The position numbers were made by a program, and so were the translations under genes. Below are positions 32,407 through 42,811 of a DNA stretch of 64,000 nucleotides, piece by piece (the stretch's first letter is position 1; every line of letters starts with the position of its first letter). Source of the stretch: Candidatus Hadersleviella danica (GTDB lineage: Bacteria; Chloroflexota; Anaerolineae; Promineifilales; Promineifilaceae); assembly GCA_016711405.1 (NCBI GenBank), contig JADJSZ010000004.1, positions 124,001-188,000 on the forward strand. The letters are read 5' to 3'. The notes below the pieces were generated by a model. It was not told where the DNA came from. It made no database searches and saw only the letters and a list, made by a program, of their open reading frames with translations.

Positions 32407-35400
32407 CTAACACCGACCACCCACAAACTCACCGCCAAAAAAGCGTTGCCACTCGGCCGCGTTCAGGCCGCGATTGGCACGGCCGCACGCCTGCCCCACC
32501 CACCCCTCGGCCGAAAATTCCCACACCACCACCTGCCCATCCCGCCCCACCGACGCAATTTCATCACTGGCAGGGCTAAACACCGCCTCAAACACCCAAT
32601 CTGTATGGCCGCGCAACGGCCAACCCAACTGGCTCAACGGCCGCCCCCGCGCCCAATCCCACACCAACACCCCTTGGTCATCCCCCGCCGAAACCAACCA
32701 ACGGCCGTCGGGGCTAAAATTGACACTTTCCACCTCGGCCGTGTGCCCCGCCAATGTCCCTTCCAACTCCCCCGTGGCCACATCCCACACCCGCACCAAC
32801 TGGTCATCGCTGGCCGTGGCCACCCGCGCCCCATCTGAGCTAAACGACACGCCACGCACCCCCACGCTGTGGCGCAACGGCTCCCCCCTACGCGAAAAAT
32901 CGGCCGTTTGCCACACAATCACCAAGCCATCACGGCCGCCCGTCACCAGCAAAGCTCCGTCGGGGCTAAAGGCCACATCCCACACAGTGCCCGAGTGGGC
33001 GAGGAGCGTGTGGCGTAGCTCCCCCGTGGCCACCTCCCACACCCGCGCACTCTGGTCATCCCCCACCGAAGCGAGCCATTGCCCATCGGGGCTAAAGGCG
33101 AGGCTCTGTACAAAATCGGTATGGCCGAGCAAAGGCTGGCCGAGCGGCCGTTGGCTGGCCACCTCCCACAAATTCACAGTGCCATCCTCACTGCCATAGG
33201 CCAACAAGCGGCTATCGGGGCTAAAAGCGACCGCCCGCACGGCCGCGCCATGCGCCACCTGCGCCACAGGTTCCGCCCAGTTGCCCGTCGCCCACACCAG
33301 CACCAGCCCATCCCGCCCGGCCGTGGCCAGCCATTGCCCATCGGGGCTATAGGCCGCGTCCAGCGCCCAATCGGTGTGGGCGCGTTGGGCGTGGGCGATG
33401 AGCGGCGGGACGAGGTTGCCCCGCACGGGGGGTGTTTGCCACAGCACCACCGAGCCATCGTGGCTGGCGCTGGCCAATTGCGCCCCATCCCCGCCAAAGG
33501 CCAAACTGCTCACCCATGCAGGGTGGCTGGTGGTCAGCGGTTCGAGGGCGGCCCAATCGGCCGTGCGCCACCAGCGGATGCTCCCCTCGCGGTCGGCCGA
33601 GGCCAGCAACGTCCCCTCGGGCGCAAAGGCGAGGCTCGTCACCCAGTTGGCGTGCCCTGTCAACGTTGTTTCCAATTGCCCCGTTGTGGTTTGCCACACC
33701 AACAAGCTGTTGTCACGGCCGCCGCCCACCAACCATTGCCCATCGGGGCTAAACGCCAGTGTGGCGAGGGCTTGCGTGGCTCCCGCCCAACCCGTGGGGT
33801 GGATGGCTTGTTGGCTGGCCACATCCCAGACCACCACCTGCCCCCGCTCGCCCGCCATCGCCAACTGTTGCCCATCTGGGCTAAAAGCAAGGGCAAAGAG
33901 CGAGCCTTCTTGGGCGGGCAAGACGGCCGCGTTGCGCCACGTCCCCGTCTCCCACAAAATCACCTGCCCGTTGCCATCGGCCGAGGCGAGATAATCCCCT
34001 TGGGGGTCATAGGCCAAAGCTAAGACCAAGTTGGTGTGTCCACCCGCCAGCGTTTGGGGACTGGGTGGCTCTTGCACCAAATCCCACACCACCACCTGTC
34101 GGTCGTTGCCCGCCGAAACGAGCCAGCGGCCGTCGGGGCTAAACGCAAGGGCGTTGATGATGCTGGTGTGCCCCTCCAACAGCACGGGCGGGGCGGATGG
34201 GTCGCTGGGGTGGCGGAGCAAAATGGTCGTATCGGAGCCAGCCGAGGCCAGCCAACGGCCGTCGCCGCTCATGGCCACCGCTTGAACGCGGTCGGTATGG
34301 CCATACAAATAGCGCACAAGGGCAGGTTTGGCCAGCAACGCATCCAGCAAACTCCCCTGCGCTTCGGTGGTGGGGGCTGTTTGGTACGCCTCGACGGCCA
34401 ACAACAGGGCAAGGCTCAGGTCGCTTTCCAAGGCCAAGCCCGATTGAATGGCCAACTGTTGCGAAAAGCTGATTTCCAGCAAATCCCGCTCGGCCACGGC
34501 CGTGGCTTGCGCCTCTTGGGCGATGGCTCGCGCCGTGAGCGCTTCGTTGCGCTGGCCGAGTGCCCAGACGGCCAAACCGCCCGTCACAAACAAACCCACA
34601 ACGGCCACAAGGGTCAGAGCGAGGCGCAACCGTTCGCGGGTGCGTTGCTCGCGCTGGCGTTGGGCTTGTTCGGCATCGCGGGCGGCCAAGCTGGCGTGGA
34701 TGAACTGCGCTTCGGCCGTGTTCAGGGCGGCCGAACGCTCGGCCAGCCATCCTTCCGCTTCGGCCAAGGGCACGCCGCGCAGGAGAGCGCCATCGTCTCG
34801 GCCGCTCTCTTGCCATTGGCGCAGGGCGGCTCGCAGTCGCTCTTGCCACGCCCGAAAGGTGCGGTCGGCTTGCATCCAGCCGCGCAATTGCCCCCATGTG
34901 CGAATCAGGGCTTCGTGGACGACTTCGGCCGTCTCTTGCCCCTCGGGGTCGCGGTTGGTCACGATGAGGCGGTGGTCGGCCAATTTTTGGACGAGTGGCC
35001 AATGCTCTGTGCCGATTTCGGTGCGGCTGGCCACGCGGCGGGTGTCTTCGGTGCCTTCGCCGGGGCGCACCATTTGGGTAAAAATGGCGCGGGCGCGGGC
35101 TTGCTCGGCCGCATTTAGCCCCGCCAACACCCCATCGGCGTAGCTGGTGAGTGCCCCTTCCACGCGGCCAATCGCCTCGTAGGTGGCGTGGGTGAGTTGC
35201 CCGGCCGCTTGCCGCTCCCAGAGCGTCGTCAGGGCAAATTCGAGGAGGGGCAAATTGCCGGGTTCGCGGCCGACATCGTCCAAAATGCGCTCCACCAAGC
35301 CATCTTCAAAGCTGACGCGCTGTTTGTGGGCGGGCTTTTCGATGGCGCGTTGCAACTCCTCCCGCGACATCGGGCCGAGGATGACGAGGCCGCTTTGCAG

Positions 35401-36893
35401 GGCCTCAGCCAAGGGGCGGTATTCGAGGGCGGGGCCGAGGAAATCGGCGCGGAGGGTGAGCAAGATGTGGCGTTTTTCGGCCACCGAAGCGGCTCCCAGC
35501 AGGTGGGCGAGGAACTGTTGCCGTTCGGCGGGGTCGTGGACAAGGGTGAATAGCTCCTCGAATTGGTCGAGAATGAGCAAAAGCGGGCTGGGCAACCGTT
35601 CTAAGATGTCGCGCAGGAGGAGGTCGCCCGCCAGCAACGCCTCGGCCAGCTTTTTGCTCTGGCGCAAGAGTTCCTCGGCCGTGGTGTCGGCGGGGGCAAG
35701 TTGGTGGGTGAGGGCGGTGGCGAGGGAGGCCAACGGCCGTGCCCCCGGCCGCAGAGACATAATCGCCCACTGCCCCATCTGCCGCAAACGGGGGAGCAAA
35801 CCCGCCAACACCACCGACGATTTGCCACTGCCCGATGCGCCCAGCAAGCCGACAAGCGGCTGGCTGGTTAGCTGGCTGTACAGGGTTTCGATGGCGCGTT
35901 CACGGCCGAAAAAGTAGGGGGCATCTTCTTCTTGGAAGGCGTACAGGCCGCGATAGGGGCTGGCGGGCAGGGGGTGTTGGCCGTGATTCCAGCCGCCAGC
36001 GAACTGGCGACGGACACGCCGGGGGCGATGGTCGAAAGCCAATCGGTGGCGGAGATTTGCAACGCTTCGCGCACCGCTTCGGCAAGGGCGGCGGCCGTGG
36101 GGTAGCGTTCCTCTGGCTCTTTGGCCAAGGCTGTTAAAATGACCTCCTCGAGGTCGGCCGAAATGTGGGGGGCGACTTGGCTGGGGCGCGGGGGTGGCTC
36201 GGAGATATGTTGGAAGAGGATGAGAGGGGTGTTTTGCCCTGCAAAGGGGAGGTGCAAGGTGGCCATCTCGTATAGCACGACCCCGAGGGAGTAGATGTCG
36301 GTGCGGCCGTCGAGCGGTTGCCCTTGGGCTTGTTCGGGGGACATGTAGTGGGGTGTGCCCGCTATCATGCCGACTTGGCTGAGGTTGGATTCGCCCAGCG
36401 GCCGTGCCAGCCCAAAATCGGCCAGCACCACCTGCCCGCGCTTGGTGAACATGATGTTGGCGGGCTTCACATCGCGGTGAATCATGTCCAGCGAGTGGGC
36501 GAAATCGAGCGCACTGGCCACGGCGCTGATGATGCGCAGGAGTTCGAGGGGGGTAAATTCGCTCGCTTCCTGCTGGTGGCGTTCGATTTCGTCACGCAAG
36601 GTCGTCCCTTCGATGAGTTCCATGACCATGTAGTTGATGTCCAACTCGGGGTCGTGGTCGAAGTCGAAGACTTGGACGATGTTGGGGTGGCGCAGTTGGG
36701 CAATGCTGGCCGCTTCGCGCTCAAAACGGCCGATGAAACCCTCGTCCTCGGCCAAGTGGTGGTGCAAGACTTTGATGGCAACTGCCCGCTGGAGGGTGGT
36801 TTGCTGGGCGCGGTAGACGCTGGACATTCCCCCACGGCCGAGACGGGCTTCGAGGTGGTATTTGTTGGCGATGGTGCGGCCGAGGAGGGGCAT
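32407..36893 (-). CDS. Ser/Thr kinase - nSTAND ATPase - TM - 14xWD40 signalling protein (one frame break)
   Basis: Read from 36893, residues 1-280 form a Hanks-type kinase: GRGGMSSVYRAQ, VAIKV, HRDVKPANIM, DFGLARP and GTPHYMSPEQ. After about 310 residues the frame changes. Adding one base to the five-G run at 35970-35974 joins it to SPYRGLYAFQEEDAPYFFGR and the P-loop GLLGASGSGKSS, with LLLILDQFEELF as Walker B. This is an nSTAND1 ATPase. A transmembrane helix (LRLALTLVAVVGLFVTGGLA) follows. Then come 14 WD40 repeats (two 7-blade propellers), and a tail with GLNAAEWQRFFGGEF, typical of STAND proteins. Total is about 1,495 residues. The likely role is sensing through WD40 and ATP-driven assembly that activates the kinase. 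Confidence 0.88.
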
Positions 36894-36904
36894 GGGGGAA
36901 GGGG

Positions 36905-36962
36905 GGATTGCGGAATGGGGAATGCGGATGCGGATTAATTAGCCAATTCACCATTCACAATT
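36905..36962. repeat. Heptamer array (GATTGCG/GAATGGG family) in the divergent gap
   Basis: GGATTGCGGAATGGGGAATG and GCCAATTCACCATTCACAAT lie between the divergent kinase and radical-SAM genes. The kinase gene starts directly next to it with CCCCCATG. Confidence 0.65.
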
Positions 36963-37020
36963 ATAGCGGGTGGGTTAGAAAATTGACATTTGGGAAGTGC
37001 GCCGTGACAATGTGGGGATG

Positions 37021-38554
37021 CAGACCGATATTTTGTTTGGCCAGTCTTATTTTTTGCATTTTGACCCGAAATTGGCGGCGGCGAATCAGCCTTACCCGCC
37101 GTTGGGGACGCTGTATGCGGCTAGTTATGTACGGGAGCAGGGGTACCGTGTGGCCTTGTTCGATGCCATCTTGGCCGAGAGCGAGGCGGAATGGGAGAGG
37201 CATCTGCGGCAATACCAGCCCGCGTGGCCGTTTTGTACGAAGACAATTTTAACTACCTCTCCAAAATGTGCTTGTTGCGCATGCGCGAGGCGGCACAGAC
37301 GATGATTGGCATGGCCAAGGGGCACGGTTGCCCGATTATTGTGGCGGGGTCGGATGCCAGCGACCATTGGGCGGGGTATTTGGCGGCCGGGGCGGATTAT
37401 GTGCTGTTTGGCGAGGGGGAGGAGACGCTGGCGGAGTTGATGGGGGTGTTATTGCGGGGGGATGAACGGCCGCTCTCGACCATTTTTGGCCTCGCGTATG
37501 TGGATGAGGGGGGGCAGGCGCAACGCACGGCCGCACGGCCGCCCATCAAAGCGGTGGATGCGTTGCCCTTTCCCGCGTGGGATTTGGTGGATGTGCCGCG
37601 CTATCGAGCCATTTGGCAAGCGCACCACGGGTATTATGCGATGAACATGGTGACGACGCGGGGATGCCCTTACCATTGCAATTGGTGTGCCAAGCCGATT
37701 TGGGGGCAGAGGTATAACGGCCGTTCGGCCGCCAATGTGGTGGCCGAACTAGCTTGGCTACGGGCAAATTTTCAGCCGGATTACATTTGGTTTGCCGATG
37801 ACATTATGGGGCTGAAGCCGGGTTGGTGGGCCGAATTTGCCGATTTGGTCGAGGCGCAGGGGTGCGCGTGCCGTTTAAGTGCCTCAGCCGAGCCGATTTG
37901 ATTGTGCGCCACGGCGCGGCCGAGGTTTCGGCGCTGGCGCGGGCGGGCTGTGAGATTATCTGGCTGGGGGCGGAATCGGGTTCGCAAACGATTTTGGATG
38001 CGATGGAGAAGGGGACGACGGTGGCGCAAATTTATGAGGCGGCCGAAAAACTCCATGAGGCGGGCATTCGGGTGGGCTTTTTCTTGCAATTTGGCTACCC
38101 CGGCGAAACCCGCGCCGATATTGAGCAAACGTTGCAAATGGTGCGCGATTGCCAGCCCGATGATATTGGCATGTCGGTTTCGTACCCGTTGCCGGGGACG
38201 CGCTTTTACGACAATGTGCGGGAACAGTTGGGGGAGAAACAAAATTGGCGGGATTCGGCCGATTTGGCGATGATGTATCGGGGGCCGTTTGCCACGCCGT
38301 TTTATCGGCAGTTGCATGTGGTAATGCATAAGGAGTTTCGCGCCCGCAAGGGGTGGCGGGAGGTGTGGGAGAATCCGCACAAACGGCCGTGGTTGTGGCG
38401 GGTGCGGGAGGTGGCGGCCGTGGCGTATCGTTGGCTGACGCTTCCATTAGCCCGTTGGCAACTCAACCGACTTGCCCAATTGCCGCACACGGGTTTGCCG
38501 CCTGCGCCGCATATGAGTTTGCAAGAGGCGGCGCGGCCGTCGGTGCAGGATTAG
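37021..38554 (+). CDS. B12-binding radical SAM protein (two frame breaks)
   Basis: The N-terminal half is a cobalamin-binding-type domain (PPLGTLYAASYVREQGYRVA, then GCPIIVAGSDASDHWAGYLA and DYVLFGEGEETLAEL). The radical SAM core has the cluster motif TTRGCPYHCNWCAKP, then YIWFADDIMG, IIWLGAESGSQTILDAMEKG and FFLQFGYPGETRADIEQTL. Frames break at the CCC at 37219-37221 and the GGGG at 37859-37862. One extra base at each gives a single protein of about 511 residues. Its family modifies lipids, cofactors or natural products by methylation or rearrangement. Two methyltransferases follow downstream. The annotated start (GTGGGGATGCAG) is tentative. Confidence 0.82.
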
Positions 38555-38569
38555 TATTGTAGGGGGGTT

Positions 38570-38822
<253 letters not shown>

Positions 38823-39635
38823 ATGACAAAGGACAAAGAACAAATGACCAGTGACCCTATCGCAACTGCTTTTTCGCGGAAGGCGGCCGTGTATGATGCG
38901 TTTGGGGTGGGGCATGAGCAGTTGGCGCGGATGCGGGAGGCGGTGTATGCGGAGTTAGCGGCCGTGGTTCCTGCGGGTGGCCACCTGTTGGAACTCAATG
39001 CGGGCACGGGGCTGGACGCGGCCGAGATGGTGGCGCGAGGGTATCGCGTCCATGCCACCGATTTGGCGGAGGGGATGGTGGCGGAGATTGAGCGCAAAAT
39101 TGGGGCGGGGATGGGGAGCGGCCGACTCACTGCCCAGCAATGTTCGTTTAACACGTTAGACCAAGTAGGGGGGCCTTTTGATGCGCTCTATTCCAATTCG
39201 GGCGGACTGAATTGCACGGCCGACTTGGCCGCCGTGTTTGGCCAATTCCCACGCTTGTTGCGGCGCGGCGGGACAGTCACATTGGTCATTATGCCCCCCT
39301 TTTGCCCGTGGGAACATGCGTTGTTGCTCAAGAATTGGCGTGTGGCGACGCGCAGGTGGCGGCCGGGGGGGGTGCTGGCGCATGTTGAGGGGGCGCATTT
39401 CATGACTTATTACTTCACGCCGCGCCATGTGCTGGCCGCTTTGGGGCCAGCGTTTCGTTTGGTCAGCTTGCGTTCGCTGGCTTTGCTGACCCCCACGGCC
39501 GATAATGACCAGTTTGCCCGCCGACGGCCGCGCCTCTACCGCACCCTCGTTGCTCTGGAAACGCCCTTGCTCGGCCGTTGGCCATTTAACCAATGGGGGG
39601 ATTTTTTTATGCTAACGGCGAGGTTGAATGAGTAA
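38823..39635 (+). CDS. Class I SAM-dependent methyltransferase
   Basis: The 270-residue protein has KAAVYDAFGVGHEQLARMRE near the N-terminus, motif I as HLLELNAGTGLDAAEMVARG, then VHATDLAEGMVAEIERK and LLRRGGTVTLVIMPPFCPWE. The first nine residues (MTKDKEQMT) come from the ATGACAA/GGACAAA repeat. The true start may be one of several repeat-borne ATGs, with the ATG of QMTSDP an alternative. The last residues fit a hydrophobic substrate-binding helix. It follows the radical SAM gene and may act in the same pathway. Confidence 0.82.
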   Translation: MTKDKEQMTSDPIATAFSRKAAVYDAFGVGHEQLARMREAVYAELAAVVPAGGHLLELNAGTGLDAAEMVARGYRVHATDLAEGMVAEIERKIGAGMGSGRLTAQQCSFNTLDQVGGPFDALYSNSGGLNCTADLAAVFGQFPRLLRRGGTVTLVIMPPFCPWEHALLLKNWRVATRRWRPGGVLAHVEGAHFMTYYFTPRHVLAALGPAFRLVSLRSLALLTPTADNDQFARRRPRLYRTLVALETPLLGRWPFNQWGDFFMLTARLNE

Positions 39636-39702
39636 TGAGTAATGAATAATGAGTAAAAAGGGTGTTGGTGAAGGTGAGTCTATGACAAAAAAATACTCTC
39701 CT

Positions 39703-39912
39703 AAGACCTCACAGAGGGGCGTTTTTTCAAAATAATGCCCCTCTGAGACCCAACAGGGAGGCATTTTTTCAAAATAATGCCCTCCTAAGACCTCACAGGG
39801 AGGCGTTTTTTCAAAATAATGCCCCTCTGAGACCCCCACAGGGAGACGTTTTTTCAAAATAATGCCCCCTCTAGACCCCACAGGGGGCCCTTTTCAAAAT
39901 AATGCCCCCCTC
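39703..39912. repeat. Tandem array of five 40-43-bp hairpin units
   Basis: Five consecutive units share AGACCTCACAGGGAGGCG, then TTTTTTCAAAATAATGCCCC and TCTG. Within each, AGGGGC or GGAGGC pairs with GCCCCT or GCCTCC around the T-rich centre, so each unit can fold into a hairpin. There are no unique spacers. A decayed sixth unit (AGACCCCCGCAACGGATG) follows. The array lies between two methyltransferase genes. Confidence 0.85.
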
Positions 39913-40006
39913 AGACCCCCGCAACGGATGTTTTCCCGCCACAGTGTAGGCCTGTAGGTAGCAGATAACCAATGACCCATGACCAATGACCACTGACAAA
40001 GGACAA

Positions 40007-40897
40007 ATGACCCTCCACCTAATCTGCCCCCACTGTGCCGCCCCACTTAGCACTCACTACTCAGAACTTAGCACTTTAAGTTGCCCATGTGGGCTGGTTT
40101 TTGCGCGGGAGGCGGGGGTGTGGCGGATGGTTTTGCCCGAGCGGGCGGCCGAGATAAGCCAGTTCACGGCCGATTATGAGGCCATCCGCACGGCCGAGGG
40201 GCGGGGGAGCGACGACCCCGCTTTTTACCGCGCTCTGCCCCATGTGGCGGCCGAGGACGGCCGTGCCCAGTGGTGGCGCGGCCGTGAGCAGAGCTTTGCG
40301 GCATTGTTAAAATACGTCGTGGAGCCAATGGGGCGGCCGTTGGTTATAGCCGATTTGGGGGCAGGCAATGGCTGGCTGGCTTATCAATTAACGCGGCGGG
40401 GGCATGAGGCGGTCGCGGTGGATTTACTCCTCAACGAGCAAGACGGCCTTGGGGCGCACCGCCATTATGACCACGCTTTCCCCTGTTTTCAGGCGGAGTT
40501 TGACCATTTACCCTTTGCCCACGGCCAATTTGATGTGTTGGTTTTTAACGCGTCGTTTCATTACACGGCCGACCCCGTGGCCACATTGGCGGCCGTGCGG
40601 CCTTTGCTCAGGGCAGATGGGGTGGTGGTGATTATGGATACGCCAATTTACAGCGCGGCCGCAAGTGGGGCGGAAATGGTGCGCCAGCGGGCGGCGCAGT
40701 TCCAAGCGCGGTATGGCCATGCGGGGAGCGCGGCGGCGCATATTCAGTTTTTGACATTTGGGGGGTTGGAGAGGCTCGGCCATTATCGGCTGATTTGGCC
40801 CGTGCCCGCGTGGCGACGGGCGGCGCGGCGGGTACGGGTCTGGCTCGGCCGCCAGCGGGAACCGGGGCAGTTCCCGCTGGTGGTTTTGGAGAGGTGA
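40007..40897 (+). CDS. SAM-dependent methyltransferase with N-terminal zinc ribbon
   Basis: The 296-residue protein opens with a Cys4 ribbon: LICPHCAAPL and LSCPCGLVFAREAG. The methyltransferase part has motif I as PLVIADLGAGNGWLAYQLTR, AVAVDLLLNEQDGLGA, HLPFAHGQFDVLVFNASFHY and LLRADGVVVIMDTPIY. The two Cys pairs are separated by STHYSELST, translated from a heptamer tract at 40045-40079. I place the start at 40007. Upstream in-frame ATGs (39986) lie inside ATGACCA repeats. The zinc ribbon may hold the substrate, as in RlmA-like rRNA methyltransferases, which is a weak analogy. Confidence 0.8.
   Translation: MTLHLICPHCAAPLSTHYSELSTLSCPCGLVFAREAGVWRMVLPERAAEISQFTADYEAIRTAEGRGSDDPAFYRALPHVAAEDGRAQWWRGREQSFAALLKYVVEPMGRPLVIADLGAGNGWLAYQLTRRGHEAVAVDLLLNEQDGLGAHRHYDHAFPCFQAEFDHLPFAHGQFDVLVFNASFHYTADPVATLAAVRPLLRADGVVVIMDTPIYSAAASGAEMVRQRAAQFQARYGHAGSAAAHIQFLTFGGLERLGHYRLIWPVPAWRRAARRVRVWLGRQREPGQFPLVVLER
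40045..40079. repeat. Heptamer repeat inside a zinc-ribbon loop, read in frame
   Basis: Five 7-mers, ACTTAGC, ACTCACT, ACTCAGA, ACTTAGC, ACTTTAA, separate the codons of the two Cys pairs. The ribbon ligands on both sides are kept in frame. Confidence 0.7.
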
Positions 40898-40907
40898 AAG
40901 GTGAAAG

Positions 40908-40962
40908 GTGAAAAGTGAGAAGTTGGATGCGTAGGGCACTTCTCACTTTTTACTTTTCACTT
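40908..40962. terminator. Bidirectional hairpin from inverted GTGAAAA / TTTTCAC heptamers
   Basis: AAAAGTGAGAAGT (40911-40923) pairs with ACTTCTCACTTTT (40938-40950), followed by TACTTTT. It lies between the convergent methyltransferase and beta-helix genes. A repeat pair seems to act as their terminator. Confidence 0.7.
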
Positions 40963-40967
40963 CGCAC

Positions 40968-42455
40968 TCATCGGCCGATAAAGGGCAAGTACAACTGGTT
41001 GCCAAACTCGCTGGGGAGCAAGCCGTTGGGTTCGTGGATGCCGACAGAGGGGGGGGCGAGGCGAAAACGTCCCTGATAATCAAGCAAAACAGTTAACAGC
41101 ACCGCCCCTGCCCCAATACTGGTGGAGTTGCTTTGCAATTGGAAGCCGTTCATCGGCCCACCAATGACGGGGCTGACAAAATAAGGGTCGGCCGCGAAAC
41201 TTTGGCCGACTTGAGCTTCGGCGGGCACACCATTAGGCCAGTTGTTGTGTTGAAATTGCCAACCAGAGGGGTTGTTGACGTTCAGGGAACGGCCGTTTTG
41301 CCCCTCATACAAAATATTGTTTTGGAGCAAAACGTTCTCAGGTTGCTGTTTATTGCTCGGCACAGCATCAAAATTGAGTGCTTCGCGGTGGGTGTTGTAG
41401 ATAACGTTATAGCCAATGGTCAGGTTGCGGTAGGAGTTCTCGAAGGAGGCGTTGCTATCGTCGTACCAAAAGCCAATCCCATAGCCCGTGCCAGCCACCA
41501 CATTGTTGGCAATGGTGATGTTGTTGAGCGGCACGGCCGGGTAATCGTACCCTTCGTTGGCCAGCGAAATGCCGTTGGCGGGAATGCCCCGGCTCGGCCG
41601 ATTGTAGGTGGAGGTGGTCGAGTAGAGATAGTTGCCCAGCACGCGGGTGTTGCGGGTGTTGTCGAGGTAGAGGTTAATGCTGAAGGTGTCGTGGATGCGA
41701 TTGCCTTCGATAAGCACGTTTTCGGCATGGAGGGGGATGAGTCCTTCGCCCCAACTGTCGTGAATGTGGTTGTTGCGGAAGGTGATGTAACTGGAGGGGG
41801 CTTTGGTGGACCACCACACATTGGTGGAAACGGCCGCCGCCCAGCCGCCATTCCCTTCGCCCACGGCCGCGTTTTCGTTTTCCAACACCGCCCGCCAAAC
41901 TTCATTGCCTTCAAAGATGAGGTAATTGCCCGAGCCACCCATCCCGCGCTTGTAGGTTTCGTGGATGCGGTTGTTGCGCACGGTAATGTATTCTGATTCG
42001 TAGGTGCTTAGGCCGCGCCCTGTCGAGTTGCGAATCTCAAACCCCTCAAAAACGAGGTGTTTGGCCGACATGATGTTGATAATGCTGTCGGTGGTGCTGA
42101 TGCTGGCTCCTGTGCCATCTAAGATGACCGTTTCGCCCCCATGCGGCCGTATCACAATCGGTTGGGCGGCCGTGCCCGTGGCGGTGATGGTTTGTTTGAC
42201 GGCCGTGTACACGCCGCCCCGCACCGCAACGACATCGCCCGCTTTGGCTTTGCTGGCCGCTTTGCTAATTGTGCGGTAGGGGGCGCTCCATGAGCCATCG
42301 CCTGTGCTGTCGCTCCCTTCCAACGAGACGTATAACGTCTTGGCCAGAATTTCTTCTGTTTCGGCGTAACTCGGCCGTGCCGATGTGCCAATCCACCCGC
42401 CCAAACCAACCAGTAACAAAAACAACAACGAAAGGGTTCTAAGTTTGAGTGCCAT
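40968..42455 (-). CDS. Secreted right-handed parallel beta-helix protein (DUF1565/pectate-lyase-like)
   Basis: The 495-residue exported protein has a signal peptide with an Ala-rich end (ARPSYAE near residue 30). DUF1565 begins LYVSLEGSDSTGDGSWSAPY and RTISKAASKAKAGDVVAVRG. Repeated helix coils follow: YITVRNNRIHETYKRG, YITFRNNHIHDSWGEG, NVLIEGNRIHDTFS and NITIANNVVAGTGYG. This fold suits binding or cleaving of polysaccharides. No clear lyase catalytic set can be named. The end is GNQLYLPFIGR. A second large exported protein here ends IFLPAVIRP, possibly a shared C-terminal signal. The start at 42455 follows AAGGAAAG. Confidence 0.85.
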   Translation of the reverse strand: MALKLRTLSLLFLLLVGLGGWIGTSARPSYAETEEILAKTLYVSLEGSDSTGDGSWSAPYRTISKAASKAKAGDVVAVRGGVYTAVKQTITATGTAAQPIVIRPHGGETVILDGTGASISTTDSIINIMSAKHLVFEGFEIRNSTGRGLSTYESEYITVRNNRIHETYKRGMGGSGNYLIFEGNEVWRAVLENENAAVGEGNGGWAAAVSTNVWWSTKAPSSYITFRNNHIHDSWGEGLIPLHAENVLIEGNRIHDTFSINLYLDNTRNTRVLGNYLYSTTSTYNRPSRGIPANGISLANEGYDYPAVPLNNITIANNVVAGTGYGIGFWYDDSNASFENSYRNLTIGYNVIYNTHREALNFDAVPSNKQQPENVLLQNNILYEGQNGRSLNVNNPSGWQFQHNNWPNGVPAEAQVGQSFAADPYFVSPVIGGPMNGFQLQSNSTSIGAGAVLLTVLLDYQGRFRLAPPSVGIHEPNGLLPSEFGNQLYLPFIGR

Positions 42456-42811
42456 GTTCGCTTTCCTTTTCCTTCTACTTTCCTGCTCGTGGCACAAGGC
42501 GAACCAGAGCAGGTGCTTAAGTCACCTACAACTGATTCGGCTATGCCATTGTGTAGATAGATGGCTGAAAATGGGTCAGCCGCCTTGGTGTAAATAGAGG
42601 GTTGTGTGGGGTCTGTGCTTGTTTGCCCACAAGCACAGGACAACCATCTGCCCCGCATTGTAGGGGGGCGAACCAACGCGCTTTGTAAACTAGGCTACTA
42701 AAACGGGGGTGGTGGTACTAAAGTATCAGGTGGGGAAGGGGGTATAATGGGTTATTCGTTACTCGTTATTTCTTATTCCGCAATCCGCATTCCCTATTCC
42801 ACAATCTCATT
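42456..42811. other. Gap between divergent genes: one hairpin and heptamer arrays
   Basis: The hairpin GTGCTTGTTTGCCCACAAGC (plus AC), with an 8-bp stem, lies near 42620-42645. TTATTCGTTACTCGTTATTTC units and CCGCAATCCGCATTCCCTATT units fill 42750-42807. I find no gene. Promoters for both flanking genes must lie within but are not evident. Confidence 0.5.

Noticed and set aside
32298..32438. N-terminal extension of the GNAT gene
   Set aside because: The extra residues (SYWLLVIRYWGVGW) are TTATTGG repeats. A GGAGG site supports the start at 32297.
34036..35118. 360-residue plus-strand frame opposite the WD40/nSTAND gene
   Set aside because: Low-complexity Gly/Arg/Gln-rich translation without motifs, fully inside a well-supported gene on the other strand.
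39703..39912. CRISPR array
   Set aside because: Units follow head to tail with no unique spacers, and no cas genes are in the window.
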